A DNA stretch of 64,000 nucleotides from Mytilus galloprovincialis. Lineage: Eukaryota; Mollusca; Bivalvia; Mytilida; Mytilidae. Of this stretch, positions 47,682 through 59,943 are shown piece by piece. The notes beneath the pieces were generated by a model that was not told the origin of the DNA, did no database searches, and worked only from the letters and a program-made list of their open reading frames with translations. The stretch's first letter is position 1; the number at the start of each line of letters is the position of its first letter. The stretch covers positions 51,530,122 to 51,594,121 of the forward strand of contig NC_134849.1 of the NCBI RefSeq assembly GCF_965363235.1, given 5' to 3'. Made by a program: the position numbers and the translations under genes.

Positions 47682-50600
47682 ATGGAAACGTGTTTGGTAG
47701 TTCTTGCTGTATTGGTATCAGTTGAAGCAATAGGTAGGTGGAGCAATTTGATAGTCGTTTAAAGATTGTGTTTTCTATATGTACATTTGAATACATGGTT
47801 TATAACAATAAAAGCTTTGAAATTATTGACTATATCGATCTGTAAACTTTGATTTAATTCTTGTCTTAACTAAGTTAAATCGACCGTTTGATATTCAAAA
47901 ACTAACAGTTCAAGTTGTATACCCTCGAGTAAAATTAATATTGGATAAATAACGGTAATGCTTTTCTGTTTCAGATTATAATTGCCATGGTAACGTGACC
48001 GTTCTACATCCTAAAGGCATGGCTCCTAAATACGGTGGTAAGAACCTTGCTACATATTATTAGGCTAAACCCCTGTATGAGTCAGTGGTTAATGTTCAAT
48101 GGAAAATATTTGAACATGAACTTTCCAATTAAAGATTTTCATATTCATGTCCTCTACAAAATCAACCAAACCAGCATCACATGTATTTGTTAATTGATCA
48201 GATAGTAAATCTTAGGACTCTGTTGATTTTTTTATGTAGATTAAATTTTACATTTAATTGTCTTTCACTTTGTATTGCAGGAATGGCAGCCTCCCATCTC
48301 GCCATAGACCAGGATATAACTGAAATAGATAAACGAAAGTCCTGTTATCTGAAAGCAGCAGCTAATAACTGTGAGTCATATTCAATTTATTGCATGGCGC
48401 AATTTTCAATTAATTTTGTTTAATCTTTGTAAGTTATTTGAGTCAATTGAACCTTCATATGACCGGTGTTACATTAAAGCTGCTTTACATATTAAAAAGA
48501 CAAGTTACAAGGACAAATAGTTACAACATAAACTTTTAACCAAACAACTACATTGTACGTATGTATTTAGCAAAAACAGAATAATTTAGGCACTATTTAA
48601 AGTTAAAAGCAAGGAATCTTGTATTTTAAAGGGTCCTCGCTATTGTTTGATATGCCCTTCGCTGTTCAAATTTTTATATTAAATTTCCCCCGTGTATATA
48701 TGTAAACTCGATCATTGTTCCCGTAGTTGGCACCAGTTCAAAGTACAGTCGTTCAGTCAACTATATTTAATGAATGGCTATTATTTATTTTGAATTTATT
48801 GAACCATAAAATGAATTTTTGACTCTTCACATTGAATAATCGACGAATCATAAAAATTGACAACATTGAAAATGAAACTAATACTTTTAACCAATCAGAA
48901 GACAGTAAATATATCAAATTTATTTATAACGTTATGAAACTAGATAGATGAACACTGGATAATAAATCCTGCAGAAATGTCACCTAAAGGGTGACCGTGG
49001 AATGATAGTATGGTCACTATTATTCTTTTTCGACCAGCAGTAAAATCCTTGTCGAAATGGGGAGTCTGTTGGACTGTGCGGAATGTACAAATACGAATTC
49101 AAGTCTAATCATAATTGGGACATAATATCCGATGGTACAATGTATATATAGCGTGATGTAGAGTAAGTGCCACTATCTCTTCATTTGATAAACATACTAC
49201 AATTTTATGGGGTCCGTTGGTTGCCTGTTACAAGGTAAAAATTTCCTGCCCTATTCAATTCAATATAACCTCCTTTTCTAGTGGCAGTACGACCTTCATC
49301 ACTGATAGCTTCTATTACAGAACCTACCTGTTGCATTTCTTGTTGTTTTACTCTCGTTCTGAACATGTAATATTCGACACTGAATATTAAGCAATCAAAA
49401 ATCAATCTTGTCATATAATTTTGGCGAAAAATTATCACAACGTGAACATCATAATGTATGTACAAAATTAATGTGATTACAAATTTATGGATATTCTTTT
49501 CTTTGGAAAAGAACATGTAAAATAATCTAAAAAATAAGTAAATACGTGTTACAAACAGAAACATGTAATCAGAAACGACGAAACAGATTTAAATTCGGGA
49601 AGAGTAAACTATATATTAGGAGGTCGGATACGCTGAGTAAGATTTCATACATCTTAAATCAAATTTTCGAATATAGGTTCTAGGTGAAACCGATTGGTGG
49701 TGCTGCTGCAAAATAAGTAATCTCTTTTTCTTTGGAAATTTAAAAATAGTTGTTTAAACAGAATATCGAAAATGTAAAAATTAACCTACTTATGAACGGA
49801 CAGTCCAAAAGGGGGGATGGGAAGGATATGTTCGAAATAAAATTATAGAGGTCTAGATGAGGGTCTTTATTGCCATTTTCTTAAATTGTTAGGTTTTCTT
49901 TGTCGACTCTTTACGTCTCCCTCCCTTTTCATAATCTCTGTTCGCGAGTCTACAATGCAACGTTAAAATATTATCGCCAAGTGCATGTGTGCATTTGGCT
50001 TCCTCAGACGTCATTGATTCTAGTATCATTCAAAACTGAAATTGCGCATGTTAACAAAAACTTGTCGCTAAGCCGAATATCTGTAGTAAGTGTGTAGTAT
50101 ATAGTACTAAATGATATTCAAACTGAAACTCTTAAAAACTATTAAAGTTAGAATACAACTTTCGTCTCTATGCGTCATCATTGTAGGCATACACCCAGCT
50201 GTGATTGCCGGTATTGCTAGCAGAGAGTCCCGTGCTGGAAAGATGTTGTACAGTACCAATGGTTGGGGCGATCATCACCATGCTTATGGCATCATGCAGG
50301 TATATACTATGTTAACACTTAAATATATTTTGGTAAAACACGTGCAAAGATGATTTAAAGCAGACTGCTCAGCTCGGAGTCAGAATTTCGTGTTCGAGTA
50401 GGGTGCCTTCTTATTGTGGAATGTTACGGACTAGCACTTTATAAATCCGGTCTAACGTGTCAATCTAATACAACGCATGGTCACATTCATACATGTCAAG
50501 GATTCCATTCACATGTTCTCGTCCTGAATATGCATTAAATATAGGTAAAACCACCATTAATCAACATCATCATCGTTAACAATACGAACGTTTTAATTGG

Positions 50601-53600
50601 ATGGTGAAATTTGTATGGTGTTTTCGTGAAAACAAAACATTTTAAATCGACGATATCGGAGCCATAATACAAATGTCTTGAATTTTGATTAAAAAGGATG
50701 TAATACCTGTTTATATCACCTATAGATATTTAATGAAAAGTGTTTCAGAAATTTTCAGATATAAAAATAAGAAGATGTGGTATATAAATGCAAAAGAGAC
50801 AACTATCCCCTAGCGACAAAATGACGCGTAAACATATAGAAAACTCCATGTAACCGTACGGCCATCAGAAATGAACAAAACATATACCGTATAGTCAGCT
50901 ATAATAGCAACGTACGTACGACATGTGCTTACATAAAACATTTATTTTACCAAAAAATAATAATTTATTGTCCATAACTTTACAACTACAGACATTTATA
51001 GGGGGTCTCATTGGGGGTTTCTGATCCCGGATCCCGCTTACTGTTTTGCCAGATTCCCGTATCCCGCTTACTGTTTTGTCAGATTCCCGTATCCCGCTTA
51101 CACTATGTACGTAAGCAATTCTCGGTTTTTTTTGTAATTTCCCGGGTCCCGCTAGACCTCATTTCACGTTTTCACAACACAATAATTTGACTTTCGCGTG
51201 TCACGCTTACAAAAAATCGGCAATTCCGAGTCACGCTTAGACCCCAATGAGAACCACTTTATACTGCAACTAGTTGTGTTTATTTCCTAAATATAGTACC
51301 ACAGCTATATTTTGTGCAATGTCAATTTTATCATGGAACACTTTTCCACAGTCAGGGATTCATTAAGGGATGAAAATAAGTTTGAAATTTGTGTAACAAT
51401 TTAAATAGCTATGAATTTATTTATTTAAGTTTCAGTATAAAAAATAATATAGGGTCAATGTCAGAAAAATATCAACTTTTTGTACTCGGCGCAAAACTGG
51501 GGAAGGTCTCGGTAAAACCTGGCCCTTCCCCAGTTTCTCAGCCTCATACAAAAAAGTTGACATTTTTTCTGACATTTACCTAATATTGTATATTTATTAT
51601 GCGAGTTTAATTTCAGTGTGATGTCCGAGTCGATCCGCTTCACCCTTACCACAAAAACTGCACATCTTACCTCTGGTACAGCTGTGATCATATCAACGCA
51701 ATGACAAAATATGTCTTAGTACCATACATAGAGGCTGTGAAACAAAAACTACCATCATGGTCGGATGCTCAAGCACTACAAGGTATTAATAGCAATAACT
51801 GCATTTGATTATAAACCATCATAAATCAAAGGTCAACAATAAAAACTATAAACCATATTCTAAGTATTTCTTAATATTGATAAAAATGAAAAGCAGACAC
51901 ATAATGGAAACTCAAACTACAAGTACAAAAGAAAAACACCAACAGTACACGTTTTATCACAATTAGACGGATTCTATATGTCAATTGATAACGTTGTATA
52001 TTTCGGATATAATTAAGGCATGATATATGTTTTAGTGTATATAATTAAAACATATACCAACTGAGCTGTTTATTCATATATCCGTAATACCTAAATTAAT
52101 ATATAATAGTTTACTGTATTACAGGAACCCAAACTAGGTTCGAGGGAGTTAAGTTCCTGAAACGAAAACAATTTCTCATGTTTTATTTCAATTTGAACTC
52201 ATATTGCATATTTATTTTCAAAAATTCTTTCTAGGATCGATGATATCATCGGGGACTTATAGTCAACCACCAGCAATTACTATAGAACCACATTCAACAA
52301 ACGATATTTTTCGTATGCTCGAGGCTATCCGTTTCGAAATGCACATTGCATTAAAAAAAATTCCCACAACCTTTAAATTCTCCAGACCTTGTATTTAGAA
52401 ATAATTTAAAAATTAACCCGTTCTCTATTCAAGGAAGTTATCAATTGTGTATCAATAAAAGTAAATGTATGATAAACGTCAACGAGACCGGCAACACAAC
52501 GATACTTTTTTTTTCTATTTTTTTGGCCATTATAAATGCATTTGTAAATATTTGTGTATTAATGTTATGAATGGAAATATTTCAATCTACGGTATAATAT
52601 TTATTTATTTGGCGTCACACAATTCGTACGTGTATATATGTAGGAGGATGTGGTATGAGTGTCAATGAGACAACTCTCCATCCAAGTAACAATCTATAAA
52701 AGTAAACCATTATAGGTCAAGGTACGGCCTTCAACACGGAGCATTGGCTCACAAACGAACAGCAAGCTATAAAGGGCCCCCCAAAAAGGGGGGGGGGGGG
52801 GCGAGACCATTTTCGGGACGCCGGGATTGGCCGATTTTAGCAACGGGAAATTGGGATTGCCTTTTTTAAAGATCGGGAATTCGGGATAGAAAAACATCGG
52901 GATACGGGAAACCCACGTTTTTAGCCATGGGAAATCGGGATAATTTTATGTTGAATTATAACGGGATTGACAAAAAACTGTACCTTGGACAGATAAAAGT
53001 GCCATTTTCATAATACTTCAATCAGAATCGCATCTAGAAACAGAGTAGATCCAGATCTTATTGTTATTTTCTGCTCCTTTTTTTAAAGTACTAACCGTAG
53101 CCAGTGCCATATTTAATATCCACTGTACATGTACGTGAATGAAATGCTAACCAAAATTCATGATAAATGTCTAATCTCCTTGGTATTAGTGTCGCTCTGA
53201 TTTAGAGGATCAGTATACTCAAAGAGGGTGGTAAAGGTTTTTTTTTCGTGCAACGTGTTTTGCCATTTTTAATTTCAACCTTCCGTGAAAACAGTTCGTG
53301 CTTCACTGTGAAATTGGTAAAAACGGCAATGTGCAAGCAATATTTTTTATTTTTCGTTCATCGTGAAATTTGAATTTTATTTCGCGTTTGTCCGTGAACA
53401 TAACGCCTCTTTACAACCCTTCCCAAAAGTTAGACTTGATTTGGATATTTTCAATAAGAGTAAGATTATGTAAGACCTAAAAGAAAACACATGTGTTTCC
53501 GGTACCCTTAAATATATCTACCCCAATTTTAAGTACCTATAATCTAACTCTACAACTAAAGTTTTTTGGATGTTATGTGGACAAGCACTTATAATAAAGT

Positions 53601-54661
53601 CAGAATTTTTCTTCCATATGAACCAGTCAAAAACGTTTGAAAAAAAAAAATTTTGCTTTCCTACCTATCCTAATTTTTTAGGGGATGTTACCTGAAACAC
53701 ATGTATTTTTTCTTGGCCTTACTACACAGATAATTTCACAGACACAGTCTTCTCTATAATCGAATATCATATAAAAATATTTATGACATTCTACAATTTT
53801 GAAGAAAACAAATACCCCAACTTGACGTGTTTAAAATGTACGTACTGAATATATTGTTCAAAATGCACAAATTCAGGAAAGCAAATAATTAAGAACAACA
53901 TTACTCAGAGGGTTTAATTTTCAAAGTTTACCAGGACGGCCTCCTTTAAAAGTTGTGTCAGATGTGTCTATTCGTTACCTAAAATAGTGGAGGACCTCTT
54001 TAATAAATAAATGGTGATTTCTTGTTTATCGGGATCGGGATTTTTAAAGAAATATGTCCGGGATTTCGGGATTTTCTGATATTAAAACCGGGAAATCGGG
54101 ATGAGACCCCCTCTAGCCCCCCTCAAAAAATACTGGTGTAAAACCATTCAAACGGGAAAACCAACGGTATAATCTATATAAAAACGAGAAACGAGAAACA
54201 AGTATGAACCACATAAACAGACGACAACCATGCACTGAACATGCATATAATTATGAAATTGACTCTTAATCTCAAAACTACCTTGTAAAACACAAGATAT
54301 AGTTTCTAAAAATCAAGTATTCATAAAGAAAAAGTGGATAGAAATGGAAACAAAAGAAACAAATATGTTGACTAGGATGTACAAACAAATACAAATGACA
54401 ACCAGCTTCCTTGACTTAATACAGACAAAAAGGATGGTCTGGTTAAATATTGTTTCACGTGACCACAAACCTTACCCTTTTCCCATATAGAGCGTTCGTC
54501 GTAACACCATTTTATATTCTTTAGGTGGAGTGGCAGCATACAATTTTGGAGTACGCAATGTCAGGACCTGGGATAAATTAGATATTGGAACAACGCATAA
54601 TGATTATAGTAATGACGTTATTGCACAGGCACAGTGGTTAATTAATCGTTATAGTTGGTAG
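47682..54661 (+). CDS. Goose-type lysozyme (gene 3), intact, 6 exons
   Basis: Exons 47682-47733, 47975-48037, 48281-48370, 50187-50299, 51617-51782 and 54525-54661 give 206 residues with the same exon lengths and intron phases as gene 1. It is a secreted peptidoglycan muramidase of family GH23. Signal peptide [16 protein letters not shown]; mature N-terminus near DYNCHG. Glu82 (ASRESRAG), Asp97 ([10 protein letters not shown]) and Asp108 (IMQCD) are present, with cysteines 21, 60, 69, 107, 121 and 129 conserved. Differences from gene 1 lie mostly on the surface, e.g. KLPSW for HHSW and [11 protein letters not shown] for [11 protein letters not shown]. It is oriented opposite to genes 1 and 2 and is separated from them by repeat-rich DNA. 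Intron 3 (1.8 kb), intron 4 (1.3 kb) and intron 5 (2.7 kb) contain mobile elements. AATAAA follows at 54686. Confidence 0.94.
50763..50925 (+). repeat. Family B repeat in intron 4 of lysozyme gene 3
   Basis: AAAATAAGAAGATGTGGTAT, AAAAGAGACAACTATCCC, CCGTACGGCCATCAG and ACCGTATAGTCAGCTATAAT. Confidence 0.8.
51004..51255. mobile_element. Small inverted-repeat element (MITE), about 250 bp
   Basis: GGTCTCATTGGGG at 51004 is inverted at 51242-51255 (CCCCAATGAGAACC). Inside, ATCCCGCTTACTGTTTTG is repeated and CACGCTTA recurs near the right end. It lies in intron 4 of lysozyme gene 3. No target duplication could be set with confidence. Confidence 0.65.
51446..51587. repeat. Long hairpin 30 bp upstream of lysozyme gene 3 exon 5
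   Basis: Arms of about 60 bases: the left contains AATGTCAGAAAAA, CAACTTTTTGTA and AACTGGGGAAGG; the right carries them inverted (CCTTCCCCAGTT, TACAAAAAAGTTG, TTTTTCTGACATT). The loop is only about 15 bases. In the transcript this would fold into a strong stem immediately before the polypyrimidine/acceptor region of exon 5 (51617). Confidence 0.85.
52641..54260 (+). repeat. Family B repeat split by a 1.3-kb insertion (intron 5 of lysozyme gene 3)
   Basis: The left part (52641-52787) has AGGAGGATGTGGTATGAGTG and GGTACGGCCTTCAACACGG up to AGCAAGCTATAAAGGGCCCC. The right part (54122-54260) resumes with GTAAAACCATTCAAACGGGA and AACGAGAAACAAGTATGAAC. The parts are consecutive in the family as I know it. 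Confidence 0.75.
52788..54121. mobile_element. 1.33-kb element with GC-rich ends, inserted in a family B repeat
   Basis: It opens with a run of 14 G and closes with CTCTAGCCCCCC. Flanks CCCAAAAA (52780-52787) and CTCAAAAA (54122-54129) match at seven of eight bases, a possible 8-bp target duplication. The motif CGGGAT or CGGGAA recurs many times in the first 200 bases and the last 100, in the same orientation at both ends. No coding capacity. The 8-bp duplication would suit hAT, but the terminal inverted repeat is poor, so the class is tentative. Confidence 0.6.
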
Positions 54662-54685
54662 ATTTCGAATACTTGAATCTATAGA

Positions 54686-54691
54686 AATAAA
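54686..54691 (+). terminator. Polyadenylation signal of lysozyme gene 3
   Basis: AATAAA 24 bases after the stop codon. Confidence 0.6.
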
Positions 54692-54699
54692 ACCGAAAT

Positions 54700-55564
54700 G
54701 AATAATTTTGTTTGAATTTATTTAACATTTTTTACAACCGCTAGTCGTCTATATTTTTCCTTAGTGTATTCATAAATGTGTTGAGAATTCCCGCGTATGT
54801 GCAATGCATGTCGGTATTCAATGCGACCCGCAAACAGTTTCGCCAAACCCAGTACTTGTTAAATCTAAGTGTTGTCTCCTTCCGGGTTATAGGGTCATCA
54901 CTGCAGTTTTAAGATGAAGACCTAAAACACCGTTCATCTACTTTGAGATATTAAAGTGCGTGTAGGGATTCTGTCATATAAGTCAATACACCATATCCCT
55001 CTTCCCATCATTTTTTAGAATAACTTTGAATGAATATAAACTGAAATCATGTTTTTACCCCCCGATGCAGAGTCCGTGCCACTCACAAACTTTAAAACGC
55101 GTGATATTAAATAGTTTATGAAGCAGTTATGATGACAAGTACAGCCAAAGAAAACATTCACAAATAAACTTACCAAAAACAAAGTCAACATTTGTTTTAG
55201 ATCGATAGAACTGAAATGAAACATTAAACATCTCAACATTTCAAAAGGAGAATAACAAAAATACCGAACTTCAAGGAAAATTAAAAACGTAGAGTCAATC
55301 AAATGGCAAGATCAAAAGCCAAAACACTTCAACCGAATGGACAGCAACTGTCATATTCTAGACTTGGTACAGACACTTCCTTATGCAGTCACCTGGTTTT
55401 ATAGCTAGTCGAACCTCTCATTTTTACATTTGAAAGTCACATAGATTTAAATTATATTGACACAATGTGTGAACAAAACAAACAGACATAAAAATAATAA
55501 AACATGGGGTACAGCAGTCAGAATTGTGTGATCCCTAAAAAAACTATAAACACAAACAACTATG
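54700..55564. other. Intergenic with an inverted family E fragment
   Basis: 55230-55378 is an inverted, diverged family E copy (GAATGGACAGCAACTGTCAT). No gene seen. Confidence 0.45.
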
Positions 55565-55735
55565 CTTCGCTCTCACCCCATATGGAATTTACTGACCCCA
55601 TATATACGGTATTAGGTGACTATCACACTACATGTATGTAACTAATAATATTGTGAGAGCGAAGCTCGAATCCCCATAAGGAATTTACTGACCCCAGATA
55701 TACCGTATTAGGTCACTATCACACTATGTAACGAA
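55565..55735. repeat. Tandem repeat, about 100 bp x 2
   Basis: Two units share GGAATTTACTGACCCCA, then ATATA(C)CGTATTAGGT and GACTATCACACTA. GCTTCGCTCTCAC at 55565 and its inverse GTGAGAGCGAAGC near 55653 also form an inverted pair around the first unit. Confidence 0.8.
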
Positions 55736-55970
55736 TATATCTTACCGACTATCTTAACATGTGAAATTTAGACTAGTGACCTATCAAAATGAGCAAGTCT
55801 TCAATACTGTTAGCATTAAGAAACTACTTCCATTGATCCTACAAAAACAGATACCAACAATAACAACTTGTTAGGTTTAAATGTGTTTTATGAATTTATT
55901 TCAATCTTAATCATCAATTTCTTCGTCTGTTGAAACCTTTACGATTTTTTCTCAGTACCGTTTTGTTTTT

Positions 55971-56112
55971 ATAAAGGGACGTAACACCACTACTAACCGT
56001 GTATGAAATAAGCCCCGCCTCCCTACAACCTTATATGGTAAATAAAGGGACGTAACACCACTACTAACCGTGTATGAGATAAGCCCCGCCTCCCTACTAA
56101 CCTAATATTAAA
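55971..56112. repeat. Tandem duplication, 71 bp x 2
   Basis: Units at 55971 and 56042 both read ATAAAGGGACGTAACACCAC, then ACTAACCGTGTATGA and AAGCCCCGCCTCCCTAC, nearly identical. Confidence 0.92.
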
Positions 56113-58004
56113 TATGCACGGTCTCCACGAGGGCGCTTTTAACCAATCACATTCCTAGAAATGTATAGGAGGTAAGATAATTGCTCATCCATTGATCTAC
56201 AATCTGTCACCTGAATCTTTGCATTGAACAAGATTATGTTTTTCTCTGACTGATAGTGACACCTTTACAATAAATCCATTGGATGTTGGATGTGTATTTC
56301 AGTCTTTGATGTATGATTGTTTTTTTAGTTGTTATGGGCTTTGAACTACCTGTCAATAAATGTAGCTGTGGATATTCTTATATCTGTACTTAGTATTTTG
56401 TTGATGTTGAGATGGTTAAGTACCCGTCCACGTCCACTCTTGGTTTTTGTTAAATGTATTTCTAATTGTATCCATCTTATTAGTTGATAGAAATAAGAAA
56501 GATTTAACATGATATACAAAGACAAATACAAATACAACGCACACTATAGCACGAACTATAGCACGAACTAAAGATGATATACAAAACATCAGTGTCTCGA
56601 ATATATACTTCAAGACCATAATGTAGTATTCGTGCAGTTTGTTTTAGTAAAAGACTAGACATTCTTCAATATAACTTTGGCTTTTCATAAATACAACTGG
56701 GCGAATTAAATAAATTGCAATCGCATGATTAAAATAAAACGTGAATGCACTTTTAAACATGTATTACATATTTGCAGTTTGTTCAAACTGTTCCATAATT
56801 ACAGAATTCGGAACACAACAGTGACTCGTGTAATACTGATTAACAATCAGAATTGTGCATGTGCTGTACCTACAGATAATTCTCAAATAAAAAAAAACAT
56901 CGCAAACAAAAGGGCACACAAGAAAACAAGATCCGACAATTAACCAATAAAAAAAAAGAAACAACTGAAAACTTCACACCAAGATACAACAAGTACAATA
57001 AAGCTTCTTAAAAAATAAGAAAATGATTGCAGATACATTTTGCTCAAGATTATAGTTCTTCAACTGATTCGGTTCTAATACATATTTTTTCTTCAGATAT
57101 TGGACTTTGAGCGTTCCTAATAAACGTAAACAAGAAAAATGCCTCGGACGCTCGCAATTATTACGTACTCGGTATTGATTCCATTTTTTACGACGGAAGT
57201 AATTTTTGAACAATTATTAAATTTCAATTAACATGCACATCTCCGAGATTTGTCTTGACATCATTTAGTAGATTATAGAGCTCCAATAAATCGCATTGAA
57301 ACAATCCACCAATCGTTAGACTAGCAATTGGTTACCAATACACGATAGTTAATTTGCTGTTTATTTTCTATTTTTTTTTCTGTTTTCTCTTTTCCCCCAG
57401 GTGTACAAACTAAACTGATTTGCTAAAATGTGAAACGGTCGGGTAAAAGATGTAAACGTCATTGGAATTGTGTATACCTATATGGTTTATTAACCCTGTA
57501 ATTGCTGTTAAGGGTACACACAACAACTTAAAAGACTATATCCAAAAAGTCAATTAAAATAAGAGTAGGTTCAAAATTTCATACAGATTTCTGAAAAGTT
57601 AAAACTTTAATAGAAAGTGCATTAACAAGTATCCGGATGGAGTTAAGTGTAAGATGATAATTCTATTTTAGTCATTTGTCTTTATCAAGGAAATAATTGT
57701 TTTTAAACTCGAATAGACTAGATGAAGTTGCTCAAGCACAATTTCAGATTAGTTTTATGAAAAAGGTAATTGTATTCTTTATCTTTCAATTTAATGAATA
57801 GTTTTTATATTATTTGTTTTGTCTAAAAGTTTAGTTCATATGTATGAAATCTATTACGCATGAGAAACGTTTCTATTAATATTTTTATAAATAGTGCATA
57901 GGAAACTATATATAAGTCAAGAGCCTATAATTTAAAGGGTTCGTTTGTTGCTGTACATCGCATTTTATTTTCGTTTATTATTTTGTAAACTTTTCATTTT
58001 GGGG
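56113..58004. other. Intergenic, no gene seen
   Basis: AT-rich, with only short chance frames. Overlapping frames at 56346-56619 and 56725-57213 show no domain, signal peptide or splice context. Confidence 0.5.
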
Positions 58005-58140
58005 CATTTTATGGCTAAACGGTACGGGATTTACACATTTTTGAAGGCCGTACGATAATCTATAGTTGCAAATGTCTGTGTCATTTGGTCTCTTGTGAAA
58101 AGTTGTGCCATTGGCAAGCATACTACATTTTCTTATTGTT
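58005..58140 (-). repeat. Family B repeat, inverted
   Basis: GAAGGCCGTACGATAATCTA, GTCATTTGGTCTCTTGTGAA and TTGGCAAGCATACTACATTT. Confidence 0.75.
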
Positions 58141-58183
58141 ATATTTATATCCAGAATAACTGTTCGGAAGCTTTTAAATTATA

Positions 58184-58440
58184 TTAAGGTGGTACCCAAC
58201 ACTTTCACTAAAATCAATTTGGCTCGTTTAATTGTCATAAAATTTTGTCAAAGTATAAATATAAAAAAAAAAAATTGAACTAACCGTTTTGTAAGAAAAA
58301 TTACACTGGTTATATAGCAATTTGACAACCACCAATTTTGATCATTGAGAAGCTTAATATTCCTTTTACAACACAACGTAATTAAAACGATTAGCTGACT
58401 TTACAGAGTTATCTCCCTCTATTGTTAGGTACCACATTAA
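58184..58440. mobile_element. TTAA-flanked MITE, 257 bp
   Basis: TTAAGGTGGTACCCAACAC at 58184 is inverted at the right end (TTGTTAGGTACCACATTAA, ending 58440). TTAA forms both outer borders, the target used by piggyBac- and Kolobok-type elements. No coding capacity. Confidence 0.78.
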
Positions 58441-58954
58441 GAAAGGTGTTAATTTCATTTGCTATTGTACTGCGTCAATATAGTGTTACTAGTTGATTAG
58501 CAGATACCAAAGATATTATCAGCTCAGTAGTCATTTTTTTGGAACTGAAATGATTTTGGATCATTCCTTTTTTCATTGTTTCAACTTCAACGTTGACCTC
58601 ATATGTAGTTGGCTATTATAGTTTTTATAGTCACATTGCACTTTACCTGTTTCGGTGTCGTTTAAAAAACAATTTTAAGTGTTCCCGATGAAGGTAAGTT
58701 CAGATAAGCAATGATTTATGAAACAAAATGTTCATTTAATTTTCCGTAGCCGTTATTTATAGTTCGTATATGGTTGATAAAAGTAATCGTAGTCTGTTTC
58801 TGTTCATTATTGTTAAATACACTTTTCAAGCCATTGCAGTTCTTTTATATACATTTTTAGGATTATACTTATTAGTAAAACAATATGCGGATTCGATAAC
58901 AAATGAATATATTAAACTGTCAAATGTCTCTCTATCTGTTATTATGCTCTATTT

Positions 58955-59205
58955 ATTGGCATTATGTTTTCTGGTCTGTGTGTCCGTTTGTCCGTCCGTT
59001 GGCTGTCCCACTTCAAGTGTAAGTTTTTGGTGGAGGTAGTTTTTGATGAAGTTGGAGTACAATCAACTTGAAACGTAGTACACATATTTCCTATGATATG
59101 ATCTTTCTTATTTTTATGCCAAATTTAACCCCATTTTCACGGTACACCGAACATAGAAAGTGATAGTGTGGATCCGTGTACTATGGACACATTCTTGTTC
59201 TTTAT
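58955..59205 (+). repeat. Known bivalve dispersed repeat
   Basis: GTCCGTTTGTCCGTCCGTTG, AGTTTTTGATGAAGTTGGAG, TTCCTATGATATGATCTTTC and GTGTACTATGGACACATTCT. I recognise this order of segments from many mussel and other bivalve sequences; class unknown to me. Confidence 0.65.
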
Positions 59206-59231
59206 AATGCATATCATTAACCTTACCACTT

Positions 59232-59943
59232 ATACAATTGAGGATAGAAACGGAGAATGTGCCTAAGAGACAACAACACGATCAAATAGCAGAAAACAGC
59301 TGAAGACTACTAAGGGGTCTTCAATACAGCCAGACAATCTCTCTACCGGAGGCGTGGTTCTGTTTGACCCTAAACAAAATTGTGTACTAGTATGTCAGAA
59401 ATTGCTTTAATGAGAGTTACCTACTTTCTTAATGGGTCGCAAACTCCTGCTCAAACATGGAGTAATTTTGTTCTGACCGAAAAGTATAACTTATAAATAT
59501 TTGTTTGATGAGCAGTCTATAGGTCAAAGCAATAATACCGTAAGAACGAGATGTATTAAAATAGTTGAAAAAAATCTAACTATTTGTTCTTGTAGTACAT
59601 AGTTAATGTATGCAGATTGAATCTTTGATCGTCAGTAAAGTCATAAATATGCATGAAATATTCGTCACTGGACATTTGGCAAAATTAATTCAGCCAATCT
59701 TCTGATGGGTCAACAATGAGTCTTCAACACAGCGCAAAAATTACGCATCCGTAACAGGCTTAAGCTGGCCTTCTTAAAACATGTATACTAGTTCAGCGAA
59801 AACGAACGTCACACAAAACTCAGAAACATATAAAAAAAAATTACATACAAGACTCACAAAAGCCCGAGGTTTCTGACTTGGAACACGCGCAACAAAGAGG
59901 CGGGACTAATCATGTTTTGTGAGATAGCAACCCTCTCCCATAA
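59232..59943 (-). repeat. Family A repeat, two partial copies
   Basis: 59232-59395 matches the first part of 7729-8085 (GAGAATGTGCCTAAGAGACA, TCTTCAATACAGCCAGA). 59700-59943 matches again and further, to GTGAGATAGCAACCCTCTCC; its last bases TACCTCTAGCAAATG resume only at 63986, after the 4.04-kb insertion. Both copies are diverged. Confidence 0.72.

Noticed and set aside
52204-52398. 64-codon frame in intron 5 of lysozyme gene 3 as an extra exon
   Set aside because: The gene 1 structure joins exon 5 directly to exon 6 in the same phase, and the frame matches no lysozyme segment.
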